This document shows positions 33,280 through 43,998 of a stretch of DNA of 64,000 nt, piece by piece; the stretch's first letter is position 1, and every line of letters begins with the position of its first letter. The notes under the pieces were generated by a model. It had not been told where the DNA came from. It worked only from the letters and a program-made list of their open reading frames with translations, and ran no database searches. The DNA is taken from contig NZ_AP018248.1 in assembly GCF_002368295.1 (NCBI RefSeq), forward strand, positions 5,098,798 through 5,162,797, in the 5' to 3' direction. The stretch comes from Tolypothrix tenuis PCC 7101. Lineage in GTDB: Bacteria > Cyanobacteriota > Cyanobacteriia > Cyanobacteriales > Nostocaceae. A program made the translations under genes and the position numbers.

Positions 33280-36200
33280 ATGTCAAACCGCGTATCAGTC
33301 ATCATCCCTGCATATAACAGCGCTAATTTTTTACCAGAAGCAATTGAGAGTGTACTCAAACAAACTTACCCTGTGTTCGAGATCATCGTAGTAGATGATG
33401 GTTCAACTGATGAGACCAAACAAGTTTGCGATCGCTACCCGACGATAAAATATATTTACCAAAGCAACCAAGGACTTATTGGAGCGCGTAATACCGGATT
33501 TGAAGCTAGTACAGGGGAATATATCCTCTTTCTGGATAGTGATGATACTATTCTTCCCGATGCTGTAGAAAGTGGTATCAATGCTATAACAGCTCATCCA
33601 GAAGCAGGGTTTGTATTTGGTAATTATGCCCTACAATCTCAAAACCCTGATGGTTCATATATAAATGAAGAAATATATGAAAATCATCAAGAAGTTGCTA
33701 ATTATGAAAATATCCTAGCAGGCAAGATTAAACTGCAATGTGCCTGTATCCTGTTTCAACGTCAAGCTATAGAGTCTGTGGGAGCTTTTGATCCCAAGAC
33801 CAAAGGCGCAGAAGATTATAATTTATATCTACGAATAGCCCGTGAGTTTCCTATATATGCTCATGGTCAATTAGTTTCTACTTATCGCTATCACGGTGGT
33901 AACGTCTCAGCTAATCCAGCAGCTATGCTGATTAATTCACTAAATGCTCATAGTCTGCAACTCGCGTTCATTCAGCAATCTGGGAACAAAGAATATGCAG
34001 CAGCTTATGAGCAGGGTAGACAAGCTTGGATTAAACTTTTTATCGAACGAATTCCCTACGAAATCAAACGGTTCATTCAATCTGAGAAATGGCTGGATGC
34101 TCTCGGATATTTACAATTACTATTGCATTACGATCCAAAATTAAAATTTGTCGATCAAAAAATCTACGAAATATCCTATCAAGCTCTACTTTCACAATTA
34201 CGAGAACTACCTATTGAGTCGTCTCTTGCTTATTGGAAACAACAACTAGCAGGAGTAGCACCTTTATTATCATTACCAACCGACCGACCACGACCAGCCG
34301 AGCAACACTTCCAGGGCGCGGAACAATCCTTTATTATCTCTGAGAAATTAACAACAGCACTCAGCTTATTCAGCCAACAGGAAAATGTCAGTTTATTTAT
34401 GACCCTGTTAGCAGCTTTTGACACCTTGCTCTATCGTTATACAGGCACAGAAGACATCATAGTCGGTTCTCCCTTGACTAACTACGAGGATTCAGAAGTT
34501 TTTGTGAATGCTGTAGCTCTCCGCACCGATATGTCTGGAAATCCCAGTTTTCATAACTTACTTCAGAGAGTGCAGAACGTAGTTGCAGATGCGACTCTTC
34601 ATCAACAAGTTCCTTATTTGTTATTACTAGAAGAATTAAACATTCCCAGAGATTCCAGCTATTCACCTTTATTCCAAGTATTGTTGATTATTGAGGACGA
34701 TGTTTCCTTTGAAAAGATTGAGCTTTCTAGTTTAAGTGCATGTCCTTGGATAGTAGACAATAACGCTCTCCAGTATGATTTAGTTTTATATTTAAAACCC
34801 ACCAATAACGGACTAGCAGGTAAGTGGGTATATAACACAGACTTATTTGATAGCATCACCATTGAGCGGATAAATGGGCATTTCCACAATTTACTGCAAA
34901 GCATTATTGCTAACCCTCGACAGCCTATTTCTGGGTTAACAATACTCACCGATGAAGAAAGACAAAAATTACTATTTCAATGGAACAATACTCAAATCCA
35001 ATATCCCCAAGATAAATGTATTCATCGCTGGTTTGAGGAACAAGTTGAACGTACACCAAATGCAGTCGCAGTGGTGTTTGAAAAACAGCAACTTACCTAT
35101 AGGCAATTAAATAACAAGGCAAATCAATTAGCCAATTATTTAATTACTTTGGGAGTCAAAGCAGATACTTTTGTCGGCATCTGTGTAGAGCGTTCCCTAG
35201 ATATGATAGTCGGGATTTTAGGAATCCTAAAAGCAGGTGGGGCTTATGTACCTTTAGATCCCAAAAATCCCCAAGACCGCTTGGAATACATTTTGACTAA
35301 TGCCCAAGTGCAAATCTTAGTAACGCAGTCAGCACTAGTAAATATTTTTCCTGTTTGCGAACAGATGATTTGTTTAGATACTGACAATGAGAAAATTGCT
35401 CAATATTCTGACAACAACCCTATCGTCAGTGTCCAGAGTCATAATATCGCTTACATTATTTATACTTCTGGCTCTACAGGCAAGCCCAAAGGTGTATTAG
35501 TCAGTCATTACAATGTGGTGCGTTTATTCACAGCCACAGAATCTTGGTATCACTTTAATGAAAGGGATGTATGGACTCTATTTCACTCCTTCGCCTTTGA
35601 TTTTTCTGTGTGGGAAATATGGGGTGCTTTACTCTATGGAGGGCGTGTTGTAATTGTTCCCTATTTGGTAAGTAGAGATACAGAAGCATTCTACAATTTA
35701 TTAGTTTCTGAACAAGTTACTGTCCTTAACCAAACACCATCAGCTTTTTATCAGTTAATTGAAGCCGATAAACTTGCCAACTCCAGAGATGAATTGAGTT
35801 TGCGGCTGGTTATTTTTGGTGGTGAAGCACTCAACTTGTCTAACTTGCAGCCTTGGTTTGAGAGACATGGAGATAAATCTCCCCAGTTAGTGAATATGTA
35901 CGGAATTACAGAAACTACTGTTCATGTCACTTACCGTCCTTTAACTTTAGCGGATGCTCAAGCCACCAGCAGTTTAATTGGTCGTCCGATTCCTGATTTA
36001 CAAGTCTACCTTTTGGATCAATATCTCCAACCTGTACCTATTGGTGTGTGGGCAGAAATGTATGTTGGTGGTGCGGGAGTAGCACAAGGATATTGGCAGC
36101 GAGATGAACTAACTAAAGAAAGATTCATCAAACATCCTTTTAGTGATGACCCTAATGCCCGTCTTTACAAAACTGGAGATTTAGCGCGTTACTTGAGTGA

Positions 36201-39200
36201 TGGTAGTCTTGAGTACATTGGGCGTATAGATAATCAGGTAAAAATTCGGGGATTCCGGATTGAGTTGGGAGAAATAGAGTCTGCATTAAGCCAACACCCT
36301 GCTATCAATCAAACGGTAGTGACGGTGTATGAAGATAGGCCAGGAGATAAACGTTTAGTAGCTTACCTAGTCCCTAATCAGGAACAACAACCAACAATTA
36401 ATGACCTGCGGGATTTCCTTTCCCAACAATTGCCAGATTATATGATTCCTTCAGCTTTTGTCATGCTGGAGACTCTACCACTCACATCCAACGGCAAAGT
36501 TGACCGCAAAGCTTTACCTGCACCCAATAGAAAGATTGAACGTCAAGATCACACTACTCCCACAAGTGAGCGATCGCAATTCCATCCAGTAAGTCCAAAA
36601 CCCCAAAATGAAATCGAGAAACTCCTGACTACTATTTGGCAAGAAGTTTTAACCATTGATGAAATTGGCATTGATGATAATTTCTTTGAGCTAGGAGGTC
36701 ATTCTTTACTCATAGCTAAATTGAGAAACAAAATTGTAGAAGTATTAGGAATACAAATCTCTATCGTTGATGTATTTCAATATTCAACTATCCGCAGTTT
36801 AGCCCAATGTTTATTAGAGCGGAATCTAGCTCCAACACCAAGCACGACACCAAACAATCAATACAAGTCTAACTCTGACGTAATAGAGCCAGCAGTATCA
36901 ACAAAATTGCACAAAGATATTGCAATTATCGGTATGGCTGGTCGTTTTCCTGGTGCTGCCAATATCAATGAATTTTGGCAAAATCTTCGGGATGGAGTGG
37001 AATCTATTGCTCAATTGTCAGATGAAGAGTTAAGCGCTTTGGGAGTAGATTCTAGCTTATTAAACAATCCGAACTATATCAGAGCCGCGGCAATTATTCC
37101 TAAAATTGCAGAATTTGATGCTGCTTTCTTTGGCTATTCTCCCAGAGAAGCCCAAGTTATAGATCCTCAGCAAAGAATTTACCTAGAGTGTGCTTGGTCA
37201 GCACTAGAAGATGCTGGTTATCAACCAGATAGTCATCGTTACACCATCGGTATTTATGGAGGTGTAGCTCCCAGCAATTATTTATTGAACAATATTTTAC
37301 AGAATGACGATCTGGCCGAAGGTCGTTTGGTAGAGTCAGCCTCATGGTTACAAGCATTTATCGGCAATAGTACAGATTTTCTCAACACAAGGGTAGCTTA
37401 CAAACTTAATCTCACAGGGCCAGCAATTAATCTGCAAACAGGCTGTTCTACCTCTTTAGTGGCTATCCACATGGCTTGTCAAAGCTTATTAAGGGGAGAA
37501 TGTGATATGGCGCTGGCTGGTGGTGTTTCCCTACAGCAAAAGACTGGTTATGTATATGAAGAGGGGATGGTTTTCTCTCCCGACGGTCATTGTCATGCAT
37601 TTGATGCGGAAGCCAAAGGTATGGTTGCTGGCGATGGTGTGGGGATTGTCGTCCTTAAACCATTACAACAGGCGATCGCAGATGGAGATCATATTTACGC
37701 CACAATCAAAGGTAGCGCCATCAATAATGATGGCAACTTAAAAGTTGGCTTTACGGCTCCTGGTGTTGATGGTCAAGCTACAGTAATTGCTGCTGCACAC
37801 AGAGATGCAGGAATTGAACCGGAAACTATTACTTATATAGAAACACATGGTACTGGTACTCCATTAGGAGACCCCATTGAAGTTGCTGGTCTGACTCAAG
37901 CTTTTCGTCTCAAAACAGATAAAACAGGCTACTGTGCTATTGGTTCAGTCAAAACTAATGTTGGACATTTGAACACAGCCGCAGGTGTGACTGGTTTTAT
38001 CAAAACAGCTTTGGCACTGAAACATCAACAGATACCGCCTAGCCTCAACTTTGAAAAACCTAACCCGGAGATTGATTTTACTCATAGTCCTTTCTACGTC
38101 AACACTAAACTTTCCGCATGGGAACGCAATGGTTCTCCCCGTCGTGCGGGAGTCAGTGCTTTTGGTTTTGGTGGGACAAATGCTCATGTAGTGTTGGAAG
38201 AGTGGGATGCTTCTACAAGCAAGTCCAAAGTCAAAGCTAAAAACTCCCAAGAATTATTAGTTTTATCAGCTAAGACTGCTTCGGCTTTAGATACCGCAAC
38301 TCTGAATTTAGCTAATTACTTACAACAAAACCCAGACATTAACCTAGCTGATGTTGCCTATACTCTAGGTATTGGTCGTGTAGGCTTTAACCATAGGCGC
38401 ATCGTTGCGGTTAGTGATATTGAAGATGCTGTTAATGCTCTAAATACTAGAGACAAAAAACGAGTTTTTACTAATTCTGGTAAAATTAAACCTCGTTCTG
38501 TAGTATTCATGTTCTCCGGACAGGGTTCTCAATATGTAAATATGGCGCGGGAACTCTATGAAACAGAAGCTTATTTCCAAGAACAAGTTGACTTGTGCTG
38601 TGAAATTTTACAACCACATTTAGGTTTTAATTTACGCGATGTTTTGTATCCCAATGCAGAAGAAATTGCCACCGCCACAGTCCAACTAACTCAAACAGCT
38701 ACTACCCAACCTGCATTATTTGTCATTGAATACGCGATCGCTAAATTATGGATGAAATGGGGTGTTATCCCTGTAGCCATGATTGGTCATAGTATTGGCG
38801 AATATGTAGCAGCCACATTAGCCGGAGTCTTTTCTTTAGAAGATGCTTTAGCTTTAGTTGCAGCCAGAGGTCAACTCATGGAGTCTATGCCTCCTGGTTC
38901 AATGTTAGCTGTGCCTCTACCAGAACATGAAGTCCAACCATTATTAGTAGGAACTTCCCTACAAATTGCAGTTATCAATAGTCCTGCTAATTGTGTAGTT
39001 TCAGGAACAAAACCAGCAATAGAAGCATTTGCTAAACAGTTAGCAGAAAAAGAAATTGAAGGACGGTTGTTGCATACTTCCCATGCCTTTCATTCGCAAA
39101 TGATGGCAGAAATATTAGAACCTTTTACAGATAAGGTGAAACAAATTCGCCTGAATGTGCCAAAAATTCCCTTTGTTTCTAATGTAACTGGAACTTGGAT

Positions 39201-42200
39201 CACGGTTGAAGATGCTACCAACCCCAATTATTACGCTCAACATCTGCGTCAAGCTGTACGCTTTGCTGATGGTGTAAAACAATTCTTTGAAAACCCAGAG
39301 CAAATTTTATTAGAAGTCGGGCCAGGAAGGACATTAAGTACTCTAGCTCAACGCCATCCCGATAAACCAAAAGAGCAAATTACTCTGACTTCAGTTCGTC
39401 ATCCTCAAGATGAATATTCTGATGTGAGTTTCTTGCTAAATAATCTCGGTCAAATGTGGTTAGCGGGTTTAGAGATAAATTGGTCAGCTTTTTATAGTGA
39501 ACAGCCACATTATCGTCTTCCGTTACCTACTTATCCTTTTGAACGGAAACGCTATTGGATTGAACCATCAAAGCAGACGCAAAAAATTCAACCCTCAGCC
39601 ACAAAATCACTAGATATTTTTGATGAATCTGAAGTTGATAAATCCTTAAAAACTGAGACTAGCTCTGAGCAATTATCACCACAAACTGAACTAATTCAAA
39701 CACCCCAAGAACAGCTAGAACAAACTATTATCAACATCTGGCAACAAGTTTTGGGTATCGATAACATTGGACTTGATGATAATTTCTTTGAATTAGGTGG
39801 TGATTCCTTAGTTGCAGTTCAACTGCTATCTAAGCTCAGAAAAAATATTGACCTCAAAGCATATTCTGGACTAGAACTATCTTTAGATCAGCTATTTAAA
39901 ACGCCTACCATAGCTGAACTATTGGCAACTCTAACCATTGCAAAAACTGATAACCTAGCTTCTACAGACTCTCAAGCGTTGGCAATTCGCCCCAGAGCAA
40001 ATAGAGACTCAGCTTTGTTATCTTATCCCCAACAAAGTTTGTGGTTTTTGCATCAATTAGAACCAAATAGGTCAGATTATCATATTTCCCAAGCCGTACA
40101 CTTAACTGGCACGTTGAATGTGGAGGCTTTGCAGCAATCCTTAGATGCGATAGTCGTTCGTCATGAAGTATTAAGAACAAACTATATCAGTGAAAATGGC
40201 GAACCTATTCAGGTAATTAGTCCTCCACGACCAGTAGAATTACAAATCATTGACTTACAAGACTGTCCGCAATCAGAGCAAGAAACAGCAGTAAAAGAGT
40301 ACTTAAACCAGGAAACTCAGCGAATTTTCCACTTATCAGAAGACTTAATGCTGCGGGGTTGCTTGCTGAAAATAGCCGCAGAGGAGCATATCCTGCTGTT
40401 AGTCACGCAGCACATAGCCACAGATGGCGAATCAATGGCGGTAATCTCCAAAGAATTGAAAGCACTATATACGGCATTTTGTAATGGCGAGTCGCCAAAA
40501 TTAGCAGAGTTACCTATCCAGTACGGGGACTTTGCAATTTGGCAACAAGAATGGTTACAAGGAGAAGTTTTAGAATCCTTACTGGGGTATTGGCAAAAAC
40601 AAATGGTAGGCGCACCAGCCTTATTACCATTACCGACAGATAGACCAAGACCAGCAGTACAAACATATCGAGGTAGTTCGCACTACTTTACCCTATCTCA
40701 TGAACTCATCCAAGGTTTGAGTTTATTGAGTCAGAAAGAAGGTGTGACCTTATTCATGACTCTGTTAGCAGCATTTGACATCTTGCTTTATCGCTATACA
40801 AATAGTGAAGATATTGTAGTAGGTGTACCCTTTGCTAACAGAAACCGCCAGGAAATAGCCGGCTTAGTAGGCTTTTTTGTGAATACTTTAGCGATGCGAA
40901 CTCCTGTGTCTGGGGAACTGAGTGTTCAGGAATTATTGGGTCGGGTCAAAGAAGTGACTTTGGGAGCTTATACTCATTCTGACTTGCCCTTTGAGAAACT
41001 GGTAGCAGAATTACATCCGCAACGAGACTTAAGTTATTCACCATTATTTCAAGTACTTTTAGTCTTTGCTGATAATCCCTTCTTACAAAATCAAGAGCTT
41101 CCTGGTTTAAAGTTAAGTGAATATTCTGTAGAAAAGAACACAGCACAGTTTGATTTGACTTTATTCTTAATCACATCCAAGAACGAAGAGGGTTTGAGGT
41201 GTGAATGGGAATATAATACCGATTTGTTTGATAGCGACACAATTAGCCGCATGGCAGCAAATTTTGAAGTGTTGCTGACAGCAATCGTAGCTAATCCCCA
41301 ACAAGCAATTTCTGAGTTACCGCTACTAACAGCACTAGAAAAACAAAAGTTATTAGTAGACTGGAACGACACTCAGACAGATTATCCCCAAGATAAATGT
41401 TTGCCTCAGTTATTTGCAGAACAAGTAGAAAAAACTCCGGATGCGATCGCAGTCGTATTTGAAGAGCAAAAACTTACTTACCGAGAGTTAAATAATCGGG
41501 CAAATCAACTAGCACATTATTTGCGAAAGCTGGGAGTGCAACCGGATGTAGGAGTAGGTATATGTGTAGAACGCTCCCTAGAGATGGTAGTTGGATTATT
41601 AGGCATTCTCAAAGCTGGGGGAGCTTATGTACCTTTAGATCCAGCTTATCCCAAAGATAGATTGAGTTTCATGCTCAAAAACTCGCAAGCAACTGTGCTG
41701 GTGACGACAAAAAATTTAGTGGCAGAATTGCCAACACATGAGACAAAAGTTGTTTGTTTAGATAGTAACTGGAGTGATATTAACCAAGAAAGTCAAGACA
41801 ATTTAGTGACAGGGGTTAAAGCAGAAAATCTTGCTTATGTAATACATACATCAGGTTCCACAGGAATGCCAAAAGGGGTAGCGATGACTCAGATTGCCCT
41901 TTGTAATCTCATCTTGTGGCAAATAGAAAATACCACAGTTTTAGGTGAAGCAAAAACTCTGCAATTTTCGCCCATCAGCTTTGATGTCTCCTTCCAAGAA
42001 ATGTTCTCTACTTGGTGTTCAGGCGGAACATTAGTGTTGATTGCAGAGGAATTACGCCGCGATCCATTAACTTTATTAAACTTACTTGATCAACAAGCTG
42101 TTAATAGACTATTTCTGCCCTTTGTAGCCTTACAACAACTAGCAGAAGTAGCAGTTACAGCTAAATTATTCCCCCTACATCTGCGAGAAGTTATTACTGC

Positions 42201-43989
42201 TGGTGAACAATTGCAAATTACCCCTGCCATTCAGGAATTTTTTACACAGGTCACAAATTGCACCTTACACAATCACTATGGCCCATCGGAAAGCCATGTA
42301 GTCACCACTTTTACCTTAGATAATTCAGTCCAGAATTGGCCAAAACTACCACCAATTGGTAAAGCGATCGCCAATACTCAGATATATATTCTTGACTCTC
42401 GTATGCAACCAGTGCCCATCGGTGTAGCTGGGGAGTTGTATATTGGCGGTGATTGTCTAGCTAGAGGTTATCTCAATCGGGACGATTTAACATCAGCGAG
42501 ATTTATTGCCAATCCCTTGAGCAATGATCCAAATGCACGGCTTTATAAAACTGGGGACTTGTGCCGTTATTTGAGTGATGGCAACATTGAATATCTGGGA
42601 CGCATAGATAATCAAGTCAAAGTTCGCGGATTCCGCATCGAATTGGGAGAGATAGAAGCTTTATTAAGCCAACATCCAGACATAGCTCAGGTAAGCATCA
42701 TTGTTCGTGAAGATATTCCTGGTGATAAACGCTTAGTAGCCTATTTTGTTCCTCATCAAGAACCTGCGCCTACTAGCAGCGAATTACGGCATTTCTTGCA
42801 GCAAAAATTACCAGATTATATGCTGCCTGCTGCTTTTGTGATGCTAGAGTCTTTACCACTAACTCCCAGTGGCAAAGTAGATCGCCGCGCCTTACCTGCA
42901 ATAGACAACATCAGGCAAGGGACAGAAGCTACTTTTGTCGCTCCCCAAGAAGAATTAGAAGTGCGGCTGACGAAAATTTGGGAAGATGTTTTAAATGTGC
43001 GACCTATCGGCATTAAAGATAACTTTTTTGAATTAGGTGGTCATTCGCTGTTAGCTGTACGCTTGTTTGCGGAAATAGAGAAGATGTGCGGTCAAAAACT
43101 GCCTTTGGCTACTCTCTTCCAAGCACAGACAATTGAGCAGCTAGCTAGTGTTCTTCGCGAATCAGGCTGGTCAGCGCCGTGGTCATCGTTAGTACTAATT
43201 AAACCCGGCGAACAAAAACCACCTTTATTTTGCGTTCATCCCGTTGGTGGCAACATTCTAGAGTATCAGGCGGTGGCACGTTATCTTGACCCAGATCAAC
43301 CCGTTTATGGCATACAAGCTGTAGGCTTAGATGGGAAACAACAGCCGCTACGAAGGGTTGAAGATATGGCTCAACACTATATCGAAGCAATTCGCTCCGT
43401 TCAGCCAAATGGCCCTTATTTTCTAGCAGGTTATTCTTTTGGTGGACTAGTTGCTTTTGAAATGGCGCGACAATTAAATGCTCAAGGACAGAATGTTGCA
43501 CACTTAGCATTATTTGATCGTAGCGCTCCCAACTTTGTCAGCATTCGTCCATCATTGTTGCAATGTATCCAGATTCATTTAAATAATATCTGGCAGCTTG
43601 AGCATAAAGACAGGTGGAATTACATCAAAGCTCGGGTACTCTACCGCTCTGGTCAAGTAAATTATAAGCAAGGATTACTAGAGGGATTATCTGAACTACA
43701 AACTCTCACTCCCCAATACTTAAATTTGATTGACTGTAACGAACAAGCAGCCGAAGATTACAAACCCCAGGGAATTTATCCCGGTAACGTCTCTCTGTAC
43801 CGTTGCAAAATTCAACGTCCACAAGAAACACTCTCGGCTGATTTCGGTTGGAGCAATTTAGTAGCTGGAAATGTAGAAATTCTTGATATTCCAGGTGAAC
43901 ACTATGGGATGTTAAGAGAACCTCGTGTGCGAATTTTGGCGGAAATTCTGCAGCGTTGTCTCAAGCAAGCAAATCAATTTGTGATGTAG
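33280..43989 (+). CDS. Hybrid NRPS-PKS megasynthase with N-terminal GT2 domain
   Basis: 3569 residues. Domains in order: GT2 glycosyltransferase (1-265; DDG 39-41, DSD 86-88); C-terminal half of a condensation domain (about 310-560, no HHxxxDG half); adenylation A1 (585-1090); PCP (Ser1142); ketosynthase (1214-1640; Cys1389 in TGCSTS); acyltransferase (1750-2060; Ser1838 in GHSIGE, HAFH 1935-1938, malonyl type); carrier (Ser2176); full condensation domain (2245-2680; QHIATDG with His2378); A2 (2700-3205); PCP (Ser3256); thioesterase (3300-3569; Ser3386 in GYSFGG). No ketoreductase. Residues read against GrsA-PheA give DFWNIGMVHK for A1 (threonine) and DVQFIAHVVK for A2 (proline-like). The expected chain is Thr, one malonyl unit, then Pro, released by the thioesterase. 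Cytosolic; the carriers need a 4'-phosphopantetheinyl transferase. No obvious tailoring gene is adjacent. Confidence 0.93.
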   Translation: MSNRVSVIIPAYNSANFLPEAIESVLKQTYPVFEIIVVDDGSTDETKQVCDRYPTIKYIYQSNQGLIGARNTGFEASTGEYILFLDSDDTILPDAVESGINAITAHPEAGFVFGNYALQSQNPDGSYINEEIYENHQEVANYENILAGKIKLQCACILFQRQAIESVGAFDPKTKGAEDYNLYLRIAREFPIYAHGQLVSTYRYHGGNVSANPAAMLINSLNAHSLQLAFIQQSGNKEYAAAYEQGRQAWIKLFIERIPYEIKRFIQSEKWLDALGYLQLLLHYDPKLKFVDQKIYEISYQALLSQLRELPIESSLAYWKQQLAGVAPLLSLPTDRPRPAEQHFQGAEQSFIISEKLTTALSLFSQQENVSLFMTLLAAFDTLLYRYTGTEDIIVGSPLTNYEDSEVFVNAVALRTDMSGNPSFHNLLQRVQNVVADATLHQQVPYLLLLEELNIPRDSSYSPLFQVLLIIEDDVSFEKIELSSLSACPWIVDNNALQYDLVLYLKPTNNGLAGKWVYNTDLFDSITIERINGHFHNLLQSIIANPRQPISGLTILTDEERQKLLFQWNNTQIQYPQDKCIHRWFEEQVERTPNAVAVVFEKQQLTYRQLNNKANQLANYLITLGVKADTFVGICVERSLDMIVGILGILKAGGAYVPLDPKNPQDRLEYILTNAQVQILVTQSALVNIFPVCEQMICLDTDNEKIAQYSDNNPIVSVQSHNIAYIIYTSGSTGKPKGVLVSHYNVVRLFTATESWYHFNERDVWTLFHSFAFDFSVWEIWGALLYGGRVVIVPYLVSRDTEAFYNLLVSEQVTVLNQTPSAFYQLIEADKLANSRDELSLRLVIFGGEALNLSNLQPWFERHGDKSPQLVNMYGITETTVHVTYRPLTLADAQATSSLIGRPIPDLQVYLLDQYLQPVPIGVWAEMYVGGAGVAQGYWQRDELTKERFIKHPFSDDPNARLYKTGDLARYLSDGSLEYIGRIDNQVKIRGFRIELGEIESALSQHPAINQTVVTVYEDRPGDKRLVAYLVPNQEQQPTINDLRDFLSQQLPDYMIPSAFVMLETLPLTSNGKVDRKALPAPNRKIERQDHTTPTSERSQFHPVSPKPQNEIEKLLTTIWQEVLTIDEIGIDDNFFELGGHSLLIAKLRNKIVEVLGIQISIVDVFQYSTIRSLAQCLLERNLAPTPSTTPNNQYKSNSDVIEPAVSTKLHKDIAIIGMAGRFPGAANINEFWQNLRDGVESIAQLSDEELSALGVDSSLLNNPNYIRAAAIIPKIAEFDAAFFGYSPREAQVIDPQQRIYLECAWSALEDAGYQPDSHRYTIGIYGGVAPSNYLLNNILQNDDLAEGRLVESASWLQAFIGNSTDFLNTRVAYKLNLTGPAINLQTGCSTSLVAIHMACQSLLRGECDMALAGGVSLQQKTGYVYEEGMVFSPDGHCHAFDAEAKGMVAGDGVGIVVLKPLQQAIADGDHIYATIKGSAINNDGNLKVGFTAPGVDGQATVIAAAHRDAGIEPETITYIETHGTGTPLGDPIEVAGLTQAFRLKTDKTGYCAIGSVKTNVGHLNTAAGVTGFIKTALALKHQQIPPSLNFEKPNPEIDFTHSPFYVNTKLSAWERNGSPRRAGVSAFGFGGTNAHVVLEEWDASTSKSKVKAKNSQELLVLSAKTASALDTATLNLANYLQQNPDINLADVAYTLGIGRVGFNHRRIVAVSDIEDAVNALNTRDKKRVFTNSGKIKPRSVVFMFSGQGSQYVNMARELYETEAYFQEQVDLCCEILQPHLGFNLRDVLYPNAEEIATATVQLTQTATTQPALFVIEYAIAKLWMKWGVIPVAMIGHSIGEYVAATLAGVFSLEDALALVAARGQLMESMPPGSMLAVPLPEHEVQPLLVGTSLQIAVINSPANCVVSGTKPAIEAFAKQLAEKEIEGRLLHTSHAFHSQMMAEILEPFTDKVKQIRLNVPKIPFVSNVTGTWITVEDATNPNYYAQHLRQAVRFADGVKQFFENPEQILLEVGPGRTLSTLAQRHPDKPKEQITLTSVRHPQDEYSDVSFLLNNLGQMWLAGLEINWSAFYSEQPHYRLPLPTYPFERKRYWIEPSKQTQKIQPSATKSLDIFDESEVDKSLKTETSSEQLSPQTELIQTPQEQLEQTIINIWQQVLGIDNIGLDDNFFELGGDSLVAVQLLSKLRKNIDLKAYSGLELSLDQLFKTPTIAELLATLTIAKTDNLASTDSQALAIRPRANRDSALLSYPQQSLWFLHQLEPNRSDYHISQAVHLTGTLNVEALQQSLDAIVVRHEVLRTNYISENGEPIQVISPPRPVELQIIDLQDCPQSEQETAVKEYLNQETQRIFHLSEDLMLRGCLLKIAAEEHILLLVTQHIATDGESMAVISKELKALYTAFCNGESPKLAELPIQYGDFAIWQQEWLQGEVLESLLGYWQKQMVGAPALLPLPTDRPRPAVQTYRGSSHYFTLSHELIQGLSLLSQKEGVTLFMTLLAAFDILLYRYTNSEDIVVGVPFANRNRQEIAGLVGFFVNTLAMRTPVSGELSVQELLGRVKEVTLGAYTHSDLPFEKLVAELHPQRDLSYSPLFQVLLVFADNPFLQNQELPGLKLSEYSVEKNTAQFDLTLFLITSKNEEGLRCEWEYNTDLFDSDTISRMAANFEVLLTAIVANPQQAISELPLLTALEKQKLLVDWNDTQTDYPQDKCLPQLFAEQVEKTPDAIAVVFEEQKLTYRELNNRANQLAHYLRKLGVQPDVGVGICVERSLEMVVGLLGILKAGGAYVPLDPAYPKDRLSFMLKNSQATVLVTTKNLVAELPTHETKVVCLDSNWSDINQESQDNLVTGVKAENLAYVIHTSGSTGMPKGVAMTQIALCNLILWQIENTTVLGEAKTLQFSPISFDVSFQEMFSTWCSGGTLVLIAEELRRDPLTLLNLLDQQAVNRLFLPFVALQQLAEVAVTAKLFPLHLREVITAGEQLQITPAIQEFFTQVTNCTLHNHYGPSESHVVTTFTLDNSVQNWPKLPPIGKAIANTQIYILDSRMQPVPIGVAGELYIGGDCLARGYLNRDDLTSARFIANPLSNDPNARLYKTGDLCRYLSDGNIEYLGRIDNQVKVRGFRIELGEIEALLSQHPDIAQVSIIVREDIPGDKRLVAYFVPHQEPAPTSSELRHFLQQKLPDYMLPAAFVMLESLPLTPSGKVDRRALPAIDNIRQGTEATFVAPQEELEVRLTKIWEDVLNVRPIGIKDNFFELGGHSLLAVRLFAEIEKMCGQKLPLATLFQAQTIEQLASVLRESGWSAPWSSLVLIKPGEQKPPLFCVHPVGGNILEYQAVARYLDPDQPVYGIQAVGLDGKQQPLRRVEDMAQHYIEAIRSVQPNGPYFLAGYSFGGLVAFEMARQLNAQGQNVAHLALFDRSAPNFVSIRPSLLQCIQIHLNNIWQLEHKDRWNYIKARVLYRSGQVNYKQGLLEGLSELQTLTPQYLNLIDCNEQAAEDYKPQGIYPGNVSLYRCKIQRPQETLSADFGWSNLVAGNVEILDIPGEHYGMLREPRVRILAEILQRCLKQANQFVM

Positions 43990-43998
43990 AGGAATTAA

